Shown piece by piece: positions 1 through 8,528 of a stretch of 57,005 bases of DNA (position 1 is the stretch's first letter; the number at the start of each line of letters is the position of its first letter). The translations under genes were made by a program, and so were the position numbers. Below the pieces are notes generated by a model, which searched no databases, was not told the DNA's origin, and worked only from the letters and a program-made list of their open reading frames with translations. The DNA comes from Bacteroidales bacterium (GTDB taxonomy: Bacteria; Bacteroidota; Bacteroidia; Bacteroidales; UBA10428): positions 1 through 57,005 of the forward strand of contig JAFGQZ010000100.1 in the NCBI GenBank assembly GCA_016935435.1, given 5' to 3'.

Positions 1-483
1 AAACCAAGTCTGATTGTTAATTCTGAGGAATCAAGAAAAGTACTGCTTAAAAATAAAAACTATATTTTACTTCGCCGATTTAGTTCGAAAGATGATAAAA
101 GTAGATTGGTTTGTTGTCCATTTTTCTCATCAAATTTTGAAACTGAAATGGTTGGATTTGAGAACCATCTAAACTATATACATCGTCCAAACGGAGATTT
201 ATCTGAAAATGAAATCTGGGGAATTTCGGCACTCTATAGTAGTAGTTTGTTTGATACATATTTCAGGACTTTTAATGGCAATACTCAGGTTGGAGCAACT
301 GAATTGAAACAAATTAAAATGCCGCCTTTAGATGATATAATTTTAATTGGTAGTAAAATAAAAGAATTTAATAATCCCGAAAAGCAGGATATTGATACAA
401 TTGTTTATGAAGTTCTTTTAGATAAACCTTATGTCAAAAATACAAGAAGCACAGGTAATTTTGCGAGAGTTGGGGTTGCCTGA
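1..483 (+). CDS. Adenine-specific DNA methyltransferase, C-terminal fragment (BsuBI/PstI-type modification subunit)
   Basis: The frame is open from the first base of the window, so the gene begins upstream and only about the last 160 residues are visible. The catalytic NPPY-type motif and SAM-binding region are outside the window. What is visible resembles the C-terminal target-recognition part of N6-adenine methyltransferases, with a stretch ending ELKQIKMPPLDDI. The main argument is context: the next gene, which overlaps it by 53 bp in another frame, is a BsuBI/PstI-family endonuclease. In such pairs the methylase protects host DNA at the site the endonuclease cuts. The DNA is AT-richer than the rest of the window. 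The assignment is an inference from position plus weak C-terminal similarity. Confidence 0.6.
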   Translation, partial: KPSLIVNSEESRKVLLKNKNYILLRRFSSKDDKSRLVCCPFFSSNFETEMVGFENHLNYIHRPNGDLSENEIWGISALYSSSLFDTYFRTFNGNTQVGATELKQIKMPPLDDIILIGSKIKEFNNPEKQDIDTIVYEVLLDKPYVKNTRSTGNFARVGVA

Positions 484-1366
484 TGCTCAACAAAATGAAA
501 TTTCTGGTTACACATTACTTGCATTATGCAACATCAAAGAAAATGATAAGTGGTCAAAAGCTTTCAGACAAAGTCATGGCGTTTCCAAAGGAATAATGAA
601 TTTTATTTCTGAGAACTATCAAAAGGAATATGCTCCAAATACCAGAGAAACTTTTAGGAGACAAGTTCTACACCAATTTGTACAAGCTGGAATTGCCGAT
701 TATAATCCTGATATTCCAGATTTACCAGTAAACAGTCCTCGTGCTCATTATGCAATTTCTGAGATTGCTCTTGAAACAGTAAAATCTTACAGAACAAGAA
801 ATTGGAAAAAAGCATTAGAAAATTTCACTTCTAAAATTGGAGTATTAAAGGATAAATACAGCAAAGACCGTGAAATGTCAAGAGTTCCGTTAAAACTTTC
901 AGATGGTAGAGTTTTAATGTTATCTCCAGGAAAGCACAATGAAGTTCAGGCTGCTGTGGTTGAAGAGTTTGCTTCTCGATTTGCACAAGGTTCAATTTTG
1001 CTTTATGCAGGAGATACAGAGAATAAGGATTTACACATTGATAAGGAAACACTTGAAAAGATTGGAATCCCGATTACAGAACACAGCAAGTTACCTGACA
1101 TTGTAATATATGATGAATCAAAGAATTGGTTGTATCTAATTGAGGCTGTTACGTCACATGGCCCGATGACTCCGAAACGAATTGTTGAGTTGGAAGAATT
1201 TATGAAAAATTGTAAAGCAGGAAAAATTTATGTTTCTGCATTTCCTGACTTTTCAGAATTTAAAAAACATACCACTGAGATTGCGTGGGATACTGAAGTT
1301 TGGATTATGGAATTTCCCGAACACATGATTCATTTTAATGGAGATAGATTTTTAGGGCCAAGGTAA
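431..1366 (+). CDS. Type II restriction endonuclease, BsuBI/PstI family
   Basis: This 311-residue protein is close to the usual length of BsuBI/PstI endonucleases, which cut within CTGCAG-type sites; the exact site here cannot be read from sequence. The N-terminal part (residues 1-135) has the family's helical start SKIQEAQVILRELGLPDAQQ. The C-terminal part holds the PD-(D/E)xK-like core: LPDIVIYD near residue 221, then LYLIEAVTSHGPM near 235, with acidic residues positioned for metal binding. The ATG lies inside the end of the methyltransferase gene, so expression is probably coupled to it. Hand counts on three 60-base lines (541, 781, 1261) give 59 GC of 180, about 33 percent; lines at 5101 and 22681 give 30 of 60 each. 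That suggests horizontal acquisition of the R-M pair. Confidence 0.88.
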   Translation: MSKIQEAQVILRELGLPDAQQNEISGYTLLALCNIKENDKWSKAFRQSHGVSKGIMNFISENYQKEYAPNTRETFRRQVLHQFVQAGIADYNPDIPDLPVNSPRAHYAISEIALETVKSYRTRNWKKALENFTSKIGVLKDKYSKDREMSRVPLKLSDGRVLMLSPGKHNEVQAAVVEEFASRFAQGSILLYAGDTENKDLHIDKETLEKIGIPITEHSKLPDIVIYDESKNWLYLIEAVTSHGPMTPKRIVELEEFMKNCKAGKIYVSAFPDFSEFKKHTTEIAWDTEVWIMEFPEHMIHFNGDRFLGPR

Positions 1367-1463
1367 CCTCACACAAATTAAAATAATTTTTCACTGCATT
1401 AGGTTGTCTAAATGTATGTTTCTACTATATACTTCTATAATTGCAGGTATTTTTCTTACAGGT

Positions 1464-2327
1464 CTATGCCCGCACATGAAGTTCGGCATGGTAAGATGAA
1501 CGCACCTGCGGGCCGCTTTCTACATAGCTGAACCCCATTTTTAAACCTTCTTCCCTTAACTTTGCAAATACATTTGGGCTTATATATTCATTAACCGGGT
1601 AATGCGCCGGCGAAGGCCTGAGGTATTGCCCCAAGGTAAAAACTTTTGCCCCGGCATTTCTGGCATCGTGCATGGTTTCGATAACCTCAACGTATGTTTC
1701 GCCCAGCCCCAGCATAATGCCGGTTTTTGCCACAAGCCCCGATTGTGCTATATAAGCAAGCAAAGCAAGGCTGTTTTCGTACCTGGCCATCGAACGAACT
1801 TCGGGGGTTAACCGTTTAACAGTTTCGAGGTTATGTGAAACTACCTCGGGTCTTTCACTAATTATTAAGTCCACCACATTGTTGCCACGGCGGAAATCGG
1901 GAATAAGCACTTCCAGTGTTGTTGCCGGGTTTAGTTCCTTAACCCTGCGGATACAGGCTGCCCAGAAACCAGCGCCGCCATCGTGAAGTTCGTCGCGGCA
2001 AACCGATGTAATTACAGCATGCTTTAATTGCAGTTCCTTTATGGTTTCGGCCAGGCGCAAAGGTTCTTCCGGATCCACCGGGTCGGGTTTTTGTGTGTAA
2101 ACCTGGCAAAACTTACAGTTACGCGTACATTTATCACCAAGAATCATAAAGGTTGCAGTACCGGCATTCCAGCATTCGCCCTTGTTCGGACAGTTGCCGC
2201 TTACACAAATAGTATGTAGTTTCTGCTGATGAAGTATATTTTTCACCCGCGAGTAATTCTCCCCCTTTGGCAAAGGAACTTTCATCCAGCGTGGAAGGCG
2301 CGGTATTTGGGTATGCTCTTCGCTCAT
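1464..2327 (-). CDS. lipA: Lipoyl synthase
   Basis: LipA is a radical SAM enzyme that inserts two sulfurs into protein-bound octanoyl groups, making the lipoyl cofactor of 2-oxoacid dehydrogenases and the glycine cleavage system. The 287-residue protein has the auxiliary cluster motif CX4CX5C (C41, C46, C52), the radical SAM motif CTRNCKFC (C67, C71, C74) and the C-terminal RSSYHA motif that ligates the auxiliary cluster through serine. I chose the ATG at 2327 because it gives the usual MSEEHTQIPRLPRWMK-like beginning. An upstream in-frame extension would run through a probable promoter element (2345-2352). It stands alone, convergent with the R-M pair and followed by a 97-bp AT-rich gap. No lipB is visible in the window. 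Confidence 0.97.
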   Translation of the reverse strand: MSEEHTQIPRLPRWMKVPLPKGENYSRVKNILHQQKLHTICVSGNCPNKGECWNAGTATFMILGDKCTRNCKFCQVYTQKPDPVDPEEPLRLAETIKELQLKHAVITSVCRDELHDGGAGFWAACIRRVKELNPATTLEVLIPDFRRGNNVVDLIISERPEVVSHNLETVKRLTPEVRSMARYENSLALLAYIAQSGLVAKTGIMLGLGETYVEVIETMHDARNAGAKVFTLGQYLRPSPAHYPVNEYISPNVFAKLREEGLKMGFSYVESGPQVRSSYHAELHVRA

Positions 2328-2344
2328 TTTATCATAAATTTTCG

Positions 2345-2352
2345 CAAAAATA
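2345..2352 (-). promoter_or_regulatory. Possible -7 promoter element of lipA
   Basis: On the minus strand this reads TATTTTTG, a perfect match to the Bacteroidota TAnnTTTG element, 17 bases upstream of the chosen lipA ATG. I see no well-spaced TTG -33 box, so the call is tentative. Confidence 0.35.
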
Positions 2353-2445
2353 CAGATATATAACAACAAAAACCACGAAGCTGCCTTTTTGTTTGCTTAC
2401 TGGCTGCCCCGTGGTATTGTAAATGCCATTCTTTCGCAACTTTAC

Positions 2446-3732
2446 CTATTGCCTGTTCCCATAGATTGGTATATGGCTCAACTCGTAAATCGAATCTACC
2501 CTGGAATAATCGTACTGGTACAACCCGTCAATGCCTATCATTACCAGAACATTGCCCAATGGTATAACATCAAAGGCATGAATATCGGGGTAGTGGACAA
2601 TTAAATTTTCTGCGATTTTATTTTTATCGGCAGAATTATAAATCTTCAAGCCTGCATTCCCGTCGCAGATAAACAGCAACGAACTGTCGATGCCCAACCC
2701 GTAAGGCTCTGTAAGCAAAACGGTATTAATTAATTTCGGCTCGAGAAGGTTCGATATGTCAATAACATTTAACTGGCTTTCAATAGCCCCGCAGAGGTTG
2801 CCACCGCGAAGGGTCACGTATGCATAACCGCCATCGGCAACTACAGGGTCGCAGGCCGAAGCATGGCGGAATTGAGAAATTTGAAATGGGTTCAGTGGGT
2901 TTTCAACACTGTAAATGTACATGCCCTGCATGCTTCCCAGGAATAGTTTGTCTTCGTATGGGAAAATGGTTTCAATGCCCCAGCCAACATAAATTTCCTT
3001 GATAAATACGGGGTTGGCTGTATTCTGTAAATCGAAAAGGTTTAACGACCATGTGCTAACCGTATAAAGGTAGCTGTCGTAAATGGTAAACCTGGCCATA
3101 GATCCCCCGGTGCCAGTTTCGCTTCCCCCTCCGGTTGCCATTGCCTTATCGGTGGCCCATGAATTTGTCCTGAAGCCTGTATCTTCCCACTGCAAAAACC
3201 TTGGAAACGATACCGACGACTCAACTTTTTCGGTTTTTTCGGTTACCGTGTAACCAACAACTACCCCTTCGAATTGGTTAACACTTTCAACAATGCCCTC
3301 TTCAACATCAGGAATAATATAAGGAAAAACATTTGTGTCCCTGTCAACTTCTTTAATGTTTTCAATATCGCTGATATCGATGGTAAGCAAATCGACATAA
3401 CTGTCGGCATACAGCATATTTCCGCGAATAGCCATATCGACATTGCCAGGGATTTCGATAAATTTAATTACTTGCGGGTTTGCCGGGTCGGCATTGTCCA
3501 CAACATGAATACCTTTTTGGTACTCATTTACATAAATAAAATTATCTTTAAAGTAAATTTTACCAGGCTTAACAATATCTTCGGCGGCAGCAACCTTAAA
3601 CGAATTGCGGAGTTCGCCATAAGTCATGTACACCGGTGAGTTAATTTTATAAGTTTCCTCAATTTTGTCCTGGCAGGAAATTAACATCAGCACACCCAAA
3701 ACAGCCGTAATTAATTTCGAAAATGTTTTCAT
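2446..3732 (-). CDS. LVIVD-repeat outer-surface lipoprotein
   Basis: The 428-residue product begins MKTFSKLITAVLGVLMLISC, a lipoprotein signal with the lipobox cysteine at residue 20, so it should be lipid-anchored in the envelope. The rest is a series of repeats of the LVIVD type, such as GIHVVDNADPANP, LLTIDISDIENI, LYTVSTWSLNLFDL and LNVIDISNLLEP, which are expected to fold as a beta-propeller. Function is unknown; such proteins usually act as binding or scaffold proteins at the cell surface. The start at 3732 follows from the signal peptide. It lies 26 bases after a GCAAC-N17-CATCT promoter (3759-3785) that it shares in design with the ECF sigma gene at 13699. Divergent to the next gene, with which it probably shares regulation. 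Confidence 0.85.
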   Translation of the reverse strand: MKTFSKLITAVLGVLMLISCQDKIEETYKINSPVYMTYGELRNSFKVAAAEDIVKPGKIYFKDNFIYVNEYQKGIHVVDNADPANPQVIKFIEIPGNVDMAIRGNMLYADSYVDLLTIDISDIENIKEVDRDTNVFPYIIPDVEEGIVESVNQFEGVVVGYTVTEKTEKVESSVSFPRFLQWEDTGFRTNSWATDKAMATGGGSETGTGGSMARFTIYDSYLYTVSTWSLNLFDLQNTANPVFIKEIYVGWGIETIFPYEDKLFLGSMQGMYIYSVENPLNPFQISQFRHASACDPVVADGGYAYVTLRGGNLCGAIESQLNVIDISNLLEPKLINTVLLTEPYGLGIDSSLLFICDGNAGLKIYNSADKNKIAENLIVHYPDIHAFDVIPLGNVLVMIGIDGLYQYDYSRVDSIYELSHIPIYGNRQ

Positions 3733-3758
3733 AATTTGGATTTTTAAGTTTATTTCCA

Positions 3759-3785
3759 AGATGTGTTTGGCTCAGAAAAAGTTGC
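3759..3785 (-). promoter_or_regulatory. Predicted ECF-sigma promoter of the LVIVD lipoprotein gene (site P1)
   Basis: On the minus strand GCAAC (3785-3781) is followed by 17 bases and CATCT (3763-3759). The ATG starts 26 bases later. The same boxes and spacing occur at 3810, 13592 (minus) and 13642, and with an 18-base spacer at 12312. P1 and P4 also share the longer string GCAACTTTTTC. Confidence 0.75.
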
Positions 3786-3809
3786 GCGACAGTAAAATTT
3801 TTTACAAAC

Positions 3810-3836
3810 GCAACTAATTAAATGCCCGGTGCATCA
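3810..3836 (+). promoter_or_regulatory. Predicted ECF-sigma promoter of the outer-membrane protein gene (site P2)
   Basis: GCAAC (3810-3814), 17 bases, CATCA (3832-3836). It points away from P1 with 24 bases between the two GCAAC boxes, an AT-rich stretch. The nearest sensible start is the ATG at 3856, 19 bases downstream; a longer frame start at 3829 would sit inside the promoter. Confidence 0.68.
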
Positions 3837-3855
3837 TTGCAGGAAAATGTTATAT

Positions 3856-4431
3856 ATGAAAGTAATTTTTTGCGCCATTTCGCTTTTTTTAACTGTCAAT
3901 CTGGTTTTTTCCCAAAACACAACCGAGCTGGAACTTAAAAAAGTTGGGATATATAATTTTTTGTCTGTCGGAACCGTATTTGGATCTGCCCTTAATGAAA
4001 AACCAGCGCCATTCAGCCTTTTAAACGAGTTTAATATTCGAACCGGCAAACATTTTGCCATTGGCATGGTAACGGGGCTCGAAATGCTCAACGAAATGGT
4101 TGCCCCGGTTGGCGGCAATGTAAAATTGTTATTTACAACAGCTTCGGACAATATTTTTTTCACAGGCTTATCGGGGGGGTATTCTGTTCCTCTTGAAAAA
4201 CCTGAAATAATTGATAATTATTACGAAGTTATTAATGCCTATGGCGGTGGCATGTTTAATGCCGAAACAGGAATAGTGTATCCGCTTAAAAAGGAACTAT
4301 CGCTTTTTGTTGCTGCCGGCTATCGTTATAACGAGCTCAGGTATAAGCGCAAAGACTGGTCGTTTCAGTCGGTTAACCGCACCATGTATTACAACAGGGT
4401 TTCGCTTCGCATAGGCCTGGTTTTTCATTAA
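3856..4431 (+). CDS. Small outer-membrane beta-barrel-like protein
   Basis: The 191-residue product starts with a signal peptide (MKVIFCAISLFLTVNLVFSQ, cleavage probably after FS or SQ). The mature part has alternating hydrophobic strands and glycine-rich turns (FTGLSGGYSVPL, LSLFVAAGYRYNEL) and ends VSLRIGLVFH, with an aromatic residue next to the C-terminus. This is the look of an 8-stranded outer-membrane barrel, but I do not recognise a named family. I moved the start to 3856 because a GCAAC-N17-CATCA promoter covers 3810-3836; the ATG at 3847 is also possible. It is transcribed away from the LVIVD lipoprotein gene and probably co-regulated with it by the ECF sigma factor encoded at 13699. 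Confidence 0.7.
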   Translation: MKVIFCAISLFLTVNLVFSQNTTELELKKVGIYNFLSVGTVFGSALNEKPAPFSLLNEFNIRTGKHFAIGMVTGLEMLNEMVAPVGGNVKLLFTTASDNIFFTGLSGGYSVPLEKPEIIDNYYEVINAYGGGMFNAETGIVYPLKKELSLFVAAGYRYNELRYKRKDWSFQSVNRTMYYNRVSLRIGLVFH

Positions 4432-4448
4432 TATTTTTTTGCCGGCAT

Positions 4449-5747
4449 TTATTCCAAAGCATATTTGCAGGCTTCAGCCAATAAGCTGAATACTTTTCGA
4501 AAAACAGCTTCTTCTTCAAAACCATAAGACAACCGTAACTGGCAACCAGCGTTTGGCCCTTTACTGCATATTGTACCGGGTATATACACCAAACGCGGTT
4601 TTTTTTCCGGTAAACCATCAATTTCGGCATTGCCCGTGGTGCGCGAAAGAAACTTAAAAAACTTCGACCCCGGGCCTACAGGGATGTTTTTCAAAGTCAG
4701 GTAGAAATAAAATGCGGCATCGCCACCGGAATATCGCTCAATATAAGGCTTTAAATGCCCGTTGATGAGATTTTTAATGAAGGTGGCCTTTTTTTGGTAA
4801 CCGGCATTAACAATATCGCGTTGCTGCTGTAAAAAATTATCGATTAACCAGCTTGCAATTTCCTGGTTAATGAGGGGCGCACTAAAGCCAATATCTGAAG
4901 TACGCTGCACGAGAAGCTTTGCCATTTGGTTGTCGGGGCAGATCATATAGCCGATCCGCAATGCCGGGGCAATTATTTTCGAGAGGGTGCCAATTTCAAA
5001 GGCAATGCCTTCGGTATCATACTTTAAACCCGATACCGGTTTCTCTAAGCCGGTGTTATGGATAATATCTTCGTAAGCCTTGTCAAATATTATCGGTATT
5101 TTTCTGCCGGCTTTCGTCGATAAACGTGCGGCAATTTCAATAATTTCGGCCCTTCGGGAGTTCGAAAGCAGTATGGTTGAGGGGTTATTGACAGTTACAA
5201 TGTAGAAAAAACTCAGGTTACTGATATCGATATTTGCAAGTGCTTCAGCAATTTTCTCAGGCACAATGCCCTGGCTGTCTTCTTCAACAGGCAATATAGT
5301 AAACCCTTTATTCTGTAGGGTTTCGGTATATATATAATAAAAAGGGTCGGATGTAACAACAATGCCCGGTTGAATTAAATCGGAAAAGGCATCGAGCAGG
5401 CTGGTAGCACCGTTTGCCCCAATAATAATTTTACGCCCCCTGAAATCATCCTCTGACAGCCCTCCCAGCTTGTTGCTGCAATAATAGTTATAAACCGATT
5501 GCCTAAGATTTGGGGATCCTTCGGCGCTACCATAGTTCAAGGCATTGCGGTATTTTTGCGGATGGCACATGATATAATCGTATGCCTTGCGAATAGCCTC
5601 AACAGGAATGGTTTTGTCGTTTACATACCCAACTCCCAGGTTTATATCGGTATTCTCCCTGAAACCGGTAGCAAAACCAGCAGTAAGATCATTAACTGCC
5701 GATGGCTTTATCGACTTATGCCCTAGCGGCGAATATAAATAGTCCAA
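4449..5747 (-). CDS. PLP-dependent class I/II aminotransferase
   Basis: A 432-residue fold-type I aminotransferase of the subgroup that includes 2-aminoadipate/aromatic aminotransferases (LysN, KAT) and the catalytic half of MocR regulators. Visible landmarks are NYGSAEGSPNLRQSV near 71-85 (substrate and phosphate region), the cofactor residues around VNNPST (N188), FDKAYED (D222, Y225), the Schiff-base lysine K257 in GTLSKIIAPALRIGY, and the carboxylate-binding arginine in CQLRLSYGF near the C-terminus. There is no N-terminal HTH domain, so this is an enzyme and not a MocR regulator. The substrate cannot be read from sequence. The gene converges with the outer-membrane protein gene (17-bp gap) and is divergent from the acyl-activating enzyme. 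Confidence 0.87.
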   Translation of the reverse strand: MDYLYSPLGHKSIKPSAVNDLTAGFATGFRENTDINLGVGYVNDKTIPVEAIRKAYDYIMCHPQKYRNALNYGSAEGSPNLRQSVYNYYCSNKLGGLSEDDFRGRKIIIGANGATSLLDAFSDLIQPGIVVTSDPFYYIYTETLQNKGFTILPVEEDSQGIVPEKIAEALANIDISNLSFFYIVTVNNPSTILLSNSRRAEIIEIAARLSTKAGRKIPIIFDKAYEDIIHNTGLEKPVSGLKYDTEGIAFEIGTLSKIIAPALRIGYMICPDNQMAKLLVQRTSDIGFSAPLINQEIASWLIDNFLQQQRDIVNAGYQKKATFIKNLINGHLKPYIERYSGGDAAFYFYLTLKNIPVGPGSKFFKFLSRTTGNAEIDGLPEKKPRLVYIPGTICSKGPNAGCQLRLSYGFEEEAVFRKVFSLLAEACKYALE

Positions 5748-5904
5748 ATTTGTTTTTTGCCTGCGAATTTAATGTGTTTGATTTGCTTTTATCAGAAAAA
5801 TATAGGTTTTAATGGTTTTTTCGGTCAATTTTAAAGATTGGCCGGAAACACTCACGATTTTTTGCTTTAAATTACAGATATTTGCATTCTTATTTTAAAG
5901 AGAT

Positions 5905-8370
5905 ATGTTAAAAGGGGATAGTGGAAAAATAGCGGTAATATACAAAGATGTTCGTATTACCTATTCACAGCTTGAATCGAAAGTTTCGGCCTATTCTTCC
6001 CTGTTTGGGGGATTATCGGGCAAACGGGCAGCCATTTTTTCCGAAAACAGGCTGGAATGGATTTATGCATTTTATGCTATCTGGAACACGGGAAACATAC
6101 CAGTTCCAATCGATTACCTTTCGGGTGCCGACGATGTTTCCTTTATTTTGGGCGACAGCATGCCATCAATTGTATTTTGCTCGGAAGAAAAACTGCCAGT
6201 AATTAAATCCGCCATAAGTACACTAGCGTACCAGCCCAAAGTATTGGTGTTTGAAAAAATTGAAGTTGTCGAAACTGAAATTTCTTCTGTTGCAATTGAT
6301 GCCCCAGATAACAAAACTGCTGTTATTATATATACCAGTGGCACAACTGGCAGCCCCAAAGGGGTAATGCTTTCGTTTGATAATATTCGCGCAAACATTG
6401 AGGCTGTTACCACAAGGGTGAAAATATATAACGAAAACGACCGCACCCTGATATTACTGCCATTGCACCACATATTGCCCCTGCTTGGCACCATGGCCAT
6501 ACCCTTAAGTATTGGCGGCTCGGCAGCCATTTGCCCTTCGCTCAATGCCGACGATATTATACGTACCCTTCAAAAAAACCAGGTTTCGGTTATTGTAGGG
6601 GTACCCCGGCTATACAGCCTGATACGCAAAGGGGTAGTAGATAAAATAAACCAGAGCAAAGCTGCACGGGCATTGTTTGCCCTGGCAAAGAAAATACAAT
6701 CGCCCCGCTTTTCGCGGATAATATTTAAAACTGTACACCAGAAATTCGGAGGGGCAGTTAAATACCTTGTCAGCGGCGGGGCTGCACTTGACCCTGAAGT
6801 TGGTCGCGATTTTAAAACCCTGGGCTTCGATGTGCTCGAAGGATATGGGATGACCGAAGCTGCACCCATGATCACATTTACAAGGCCGGGCAGGTTTGTT
6901 GCCGGCTCGCCCGGACAGCCGGTTCCCGGTGTTAAAGTTGAAATTCGCGATGGCGAAATTGTTGCATCCGGCAGGAACATAATGCAGGGATACTACAACC
7001 GCGAAGCAGAAACTGCCGATATTTTAAAAGATGGCTGGCTGTACACCGGCGATCTTGGCTATCTCGACAAACACAACAATCTGTTTATCACCGGGCGCAA
7101 AAAAGAAATTATAGTACTATCGAACGGAAAAAAGATAAACCCTGCTGAAATTGAACAAAAACTGGAAACCAGCTTTGAAGGCATCAAAGAATCGGGTGTA
7201 TTTATTTATAACGATAAGCTTAGCGCACTTATAGTGCCCGACTTTGCAAAACTGCATGCACAGGGAATTGATAATATCGAAGAATTTATACGGAACGAAA
7301 TTAAACATTATAACAGCCAGGCATCGTCGTCGAAACGTATCCTGAAACATTTTATCTTTAAAGAAGACCTGCCAAAAACCCGTCTGGGAAAATTGCAACG
7401 CTTCAAACTGCAGGAAATTTCTGAACAATCGCCCCAACCCGAAAAAGAACGCGAACAAATTTCAGAAGAATTTAATGAACTTAAAACCTTAATGGGGTTC
7501 CTTGAAGAGCAAACTGGTGTTGCTGTATATCCCGATGATCTTTTGGAAAACGATTTGGCGCTCGACTCACTTTCTAAAATAACCCTTTTGGTTTATATCG
7601 AAAACACATTCGGTGTAACCATTGAGGAACAACAACTTGGCACCTTCCGTACAATACTCGATTTAGGCCGCTATATTCGCGACAAAAAAACACGCCTTAC
7701 CCCCGATATCATTAACTGGGCCAATATTTTAAAAGAAAAGGTAAATATACACCTTCCTAAAACCGGCTTTTCGTTTAACATTTTTAACTGGTCGTACCGG
7801 GCCATATTTAAATCACTTTTCAGGTTAAGGGCCGAAGGTGTTTCGAATATCCCCGACGGGCCATGTATAATTGCTGCCAACCACCAAAGTTTTCTCGATG
7901 GTTTTGTTGTTGCATCTTTAATAAGACGTACCGTAATGCGCAAAACCTATTTTTATGCCAAAGAAAAACACTGGCGCCACCGCTGGCAAAAATTTCTGGC
8001 TAAAAAGAACAATATTATCCTCATGGATGTAAACAAAGACCTAAAACTGTCGCTTCAAAAAATGGCTGCCATACTTACTCGCGGCAAAAACCTTATAATA
8101 TTCCCCGAGGGCACACGTTCGTCGAACGGGCAACTGGGAGAGTTTAAGAAAACCTTTGCCATATTGGCACACGAAATGAACGTGCCGGTAGTGCCGGTGG
8201 TGATTTCCGGCTCGCACAGGGCTATGCCGGTAGGTTCATGGTTCCCGAGGCTTTTTCGTAAAGTATCGGTAAAATTTTTACAGCCGGTTTACCCGGTCAA
8301 CCATACATACGACAGCCTTAAACAGCATGTTGAAAATGTTGTTGCTTCAAATCTTTTCCAAAAAGATTAG
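5905..8370 (+). CDS. Fusion protein: AMP-forming acyl-acid ligase, acyl-carrier domain, PlsC-type acyltransferase
   Basis: This 821-residue protein joins three activities. Residues 1-500 are an ANL-family adenylating enzyme: P-loop IIYTSGTTGSPKGVML (141-156), LEGYGMTEAAPM (311-322), WLYTGDLGYLD (378-388) and the C-terminal lysine in TRLGKLQR (K497). Residues 520-595 are a phosphopantetheine carrier domain with the attachment serine S555 in LALDSLSK. Residues 615-821 are a glycerolipid acyltransferase with NHQSFLD (H660, D665) and FPEGTRS (733-739). It probably activates a fatty acid, loads it on its own carrier domain and transfers it to a lysophospholipid or similar acceptor at the membrane. 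E. coli Aas has the opposite order (acyltransferase first) and no internal carrier, so this is an analogous fusion only. A terminator at 8422 follows. Confidence 0.87.
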   Translation: MLKGDSGKIAVIYKDVRITYSQLESKVSAYSSLFGGLSGKRAAIFSENRLEWIYAFYAIWNTGNIPVPIDYLSGADDVSFILGDSMPSIVFCSEEKLPVIKSAISTLAYQPKVLVFEKIEVVETEISSVAIDAPDNKTAVIIYTSGTTGSPKGVMLSFDNIRANIEAVTTRVKIYNENDRTLILLPLHHILPLLGTMAIPLSIGGSAAICPSLNADDIIRTLQKNQVSVIVGVPRLYSLIRKGVVDKINQSKAARALFALAKKIQSPRFSRIIFKTVHQKFGGAVKYLVSGGAALDPEVGRDFKTLGFDVLEGYGMTEAAPMITFTRPGRFVAGSPGQPVPGVKVEIRDGEIVASGRNIMQGYYNREAETADILKDGWLYTGDLGYLDKHNNLFITGRKKEIIVLSNGKKINPAEIEQKLETSFEGIKESGVFIYNDKLSALIVPDFAKLHAQGIDNIEEFIRNEIKHYNSQASSSKRILKHFIFKEDLPKTRLGKLQRFKLQEISEQSPQPEKEREQISEEFNELKTLMGFLEEQTGVAVYPDDLLENDLALDSLSKITLLVYIENTFGVTIEEQQLGTFRTILDLGRYIRDKKTRLTPDIINWANILKEKVNIHLPKTGFSFNIFNWSYRAIFKSLFRLRAEGVSNIPDGPCIIAANHQSFLDGFVVASLIRRTVMRKTYFYAKEKHWRHRWQKFLAKKNNIILMDVNKDLKLSLQKMAAILTRGKNLIIFPEGTRSSNGQLGEFKKTFAILAHEMNVPVVPVVISGSHRAMPVGSWFPRLFRKVSVKFLQPVYPVNHTYDSLKQHVENVVASNLFQKD

Positions 8371-8421
8371 CATTAAAGGATAACGAATTATACTTTTTGT
8401 TACTTTCGCACTTTCTTTTTC

Positions 8422-8454
8422 GGCCTGGCAGCTGACCTGTTGCCAGCCATTTTT
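8422..8454 (+). terminator. Rho-independent terminator after the acyl ligase fusion gene
   Basis: Stem CTGGCA/TGCCAG, extended by GG/CC across a one-base bulge, with a 10-base loop (8431-8440), followed by a T-rich run starting at 8450. It lies 51 bases after the stop codon and before the SulP gene. Confidence 0.65.
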
Positions 8455-8528
8455 ATTTATAATTCTGTATTTTAATATGCTACCTGCTTTACTATGCGGG
8501 TTTCTTTCGTTTATACTATTTAAAAAAC

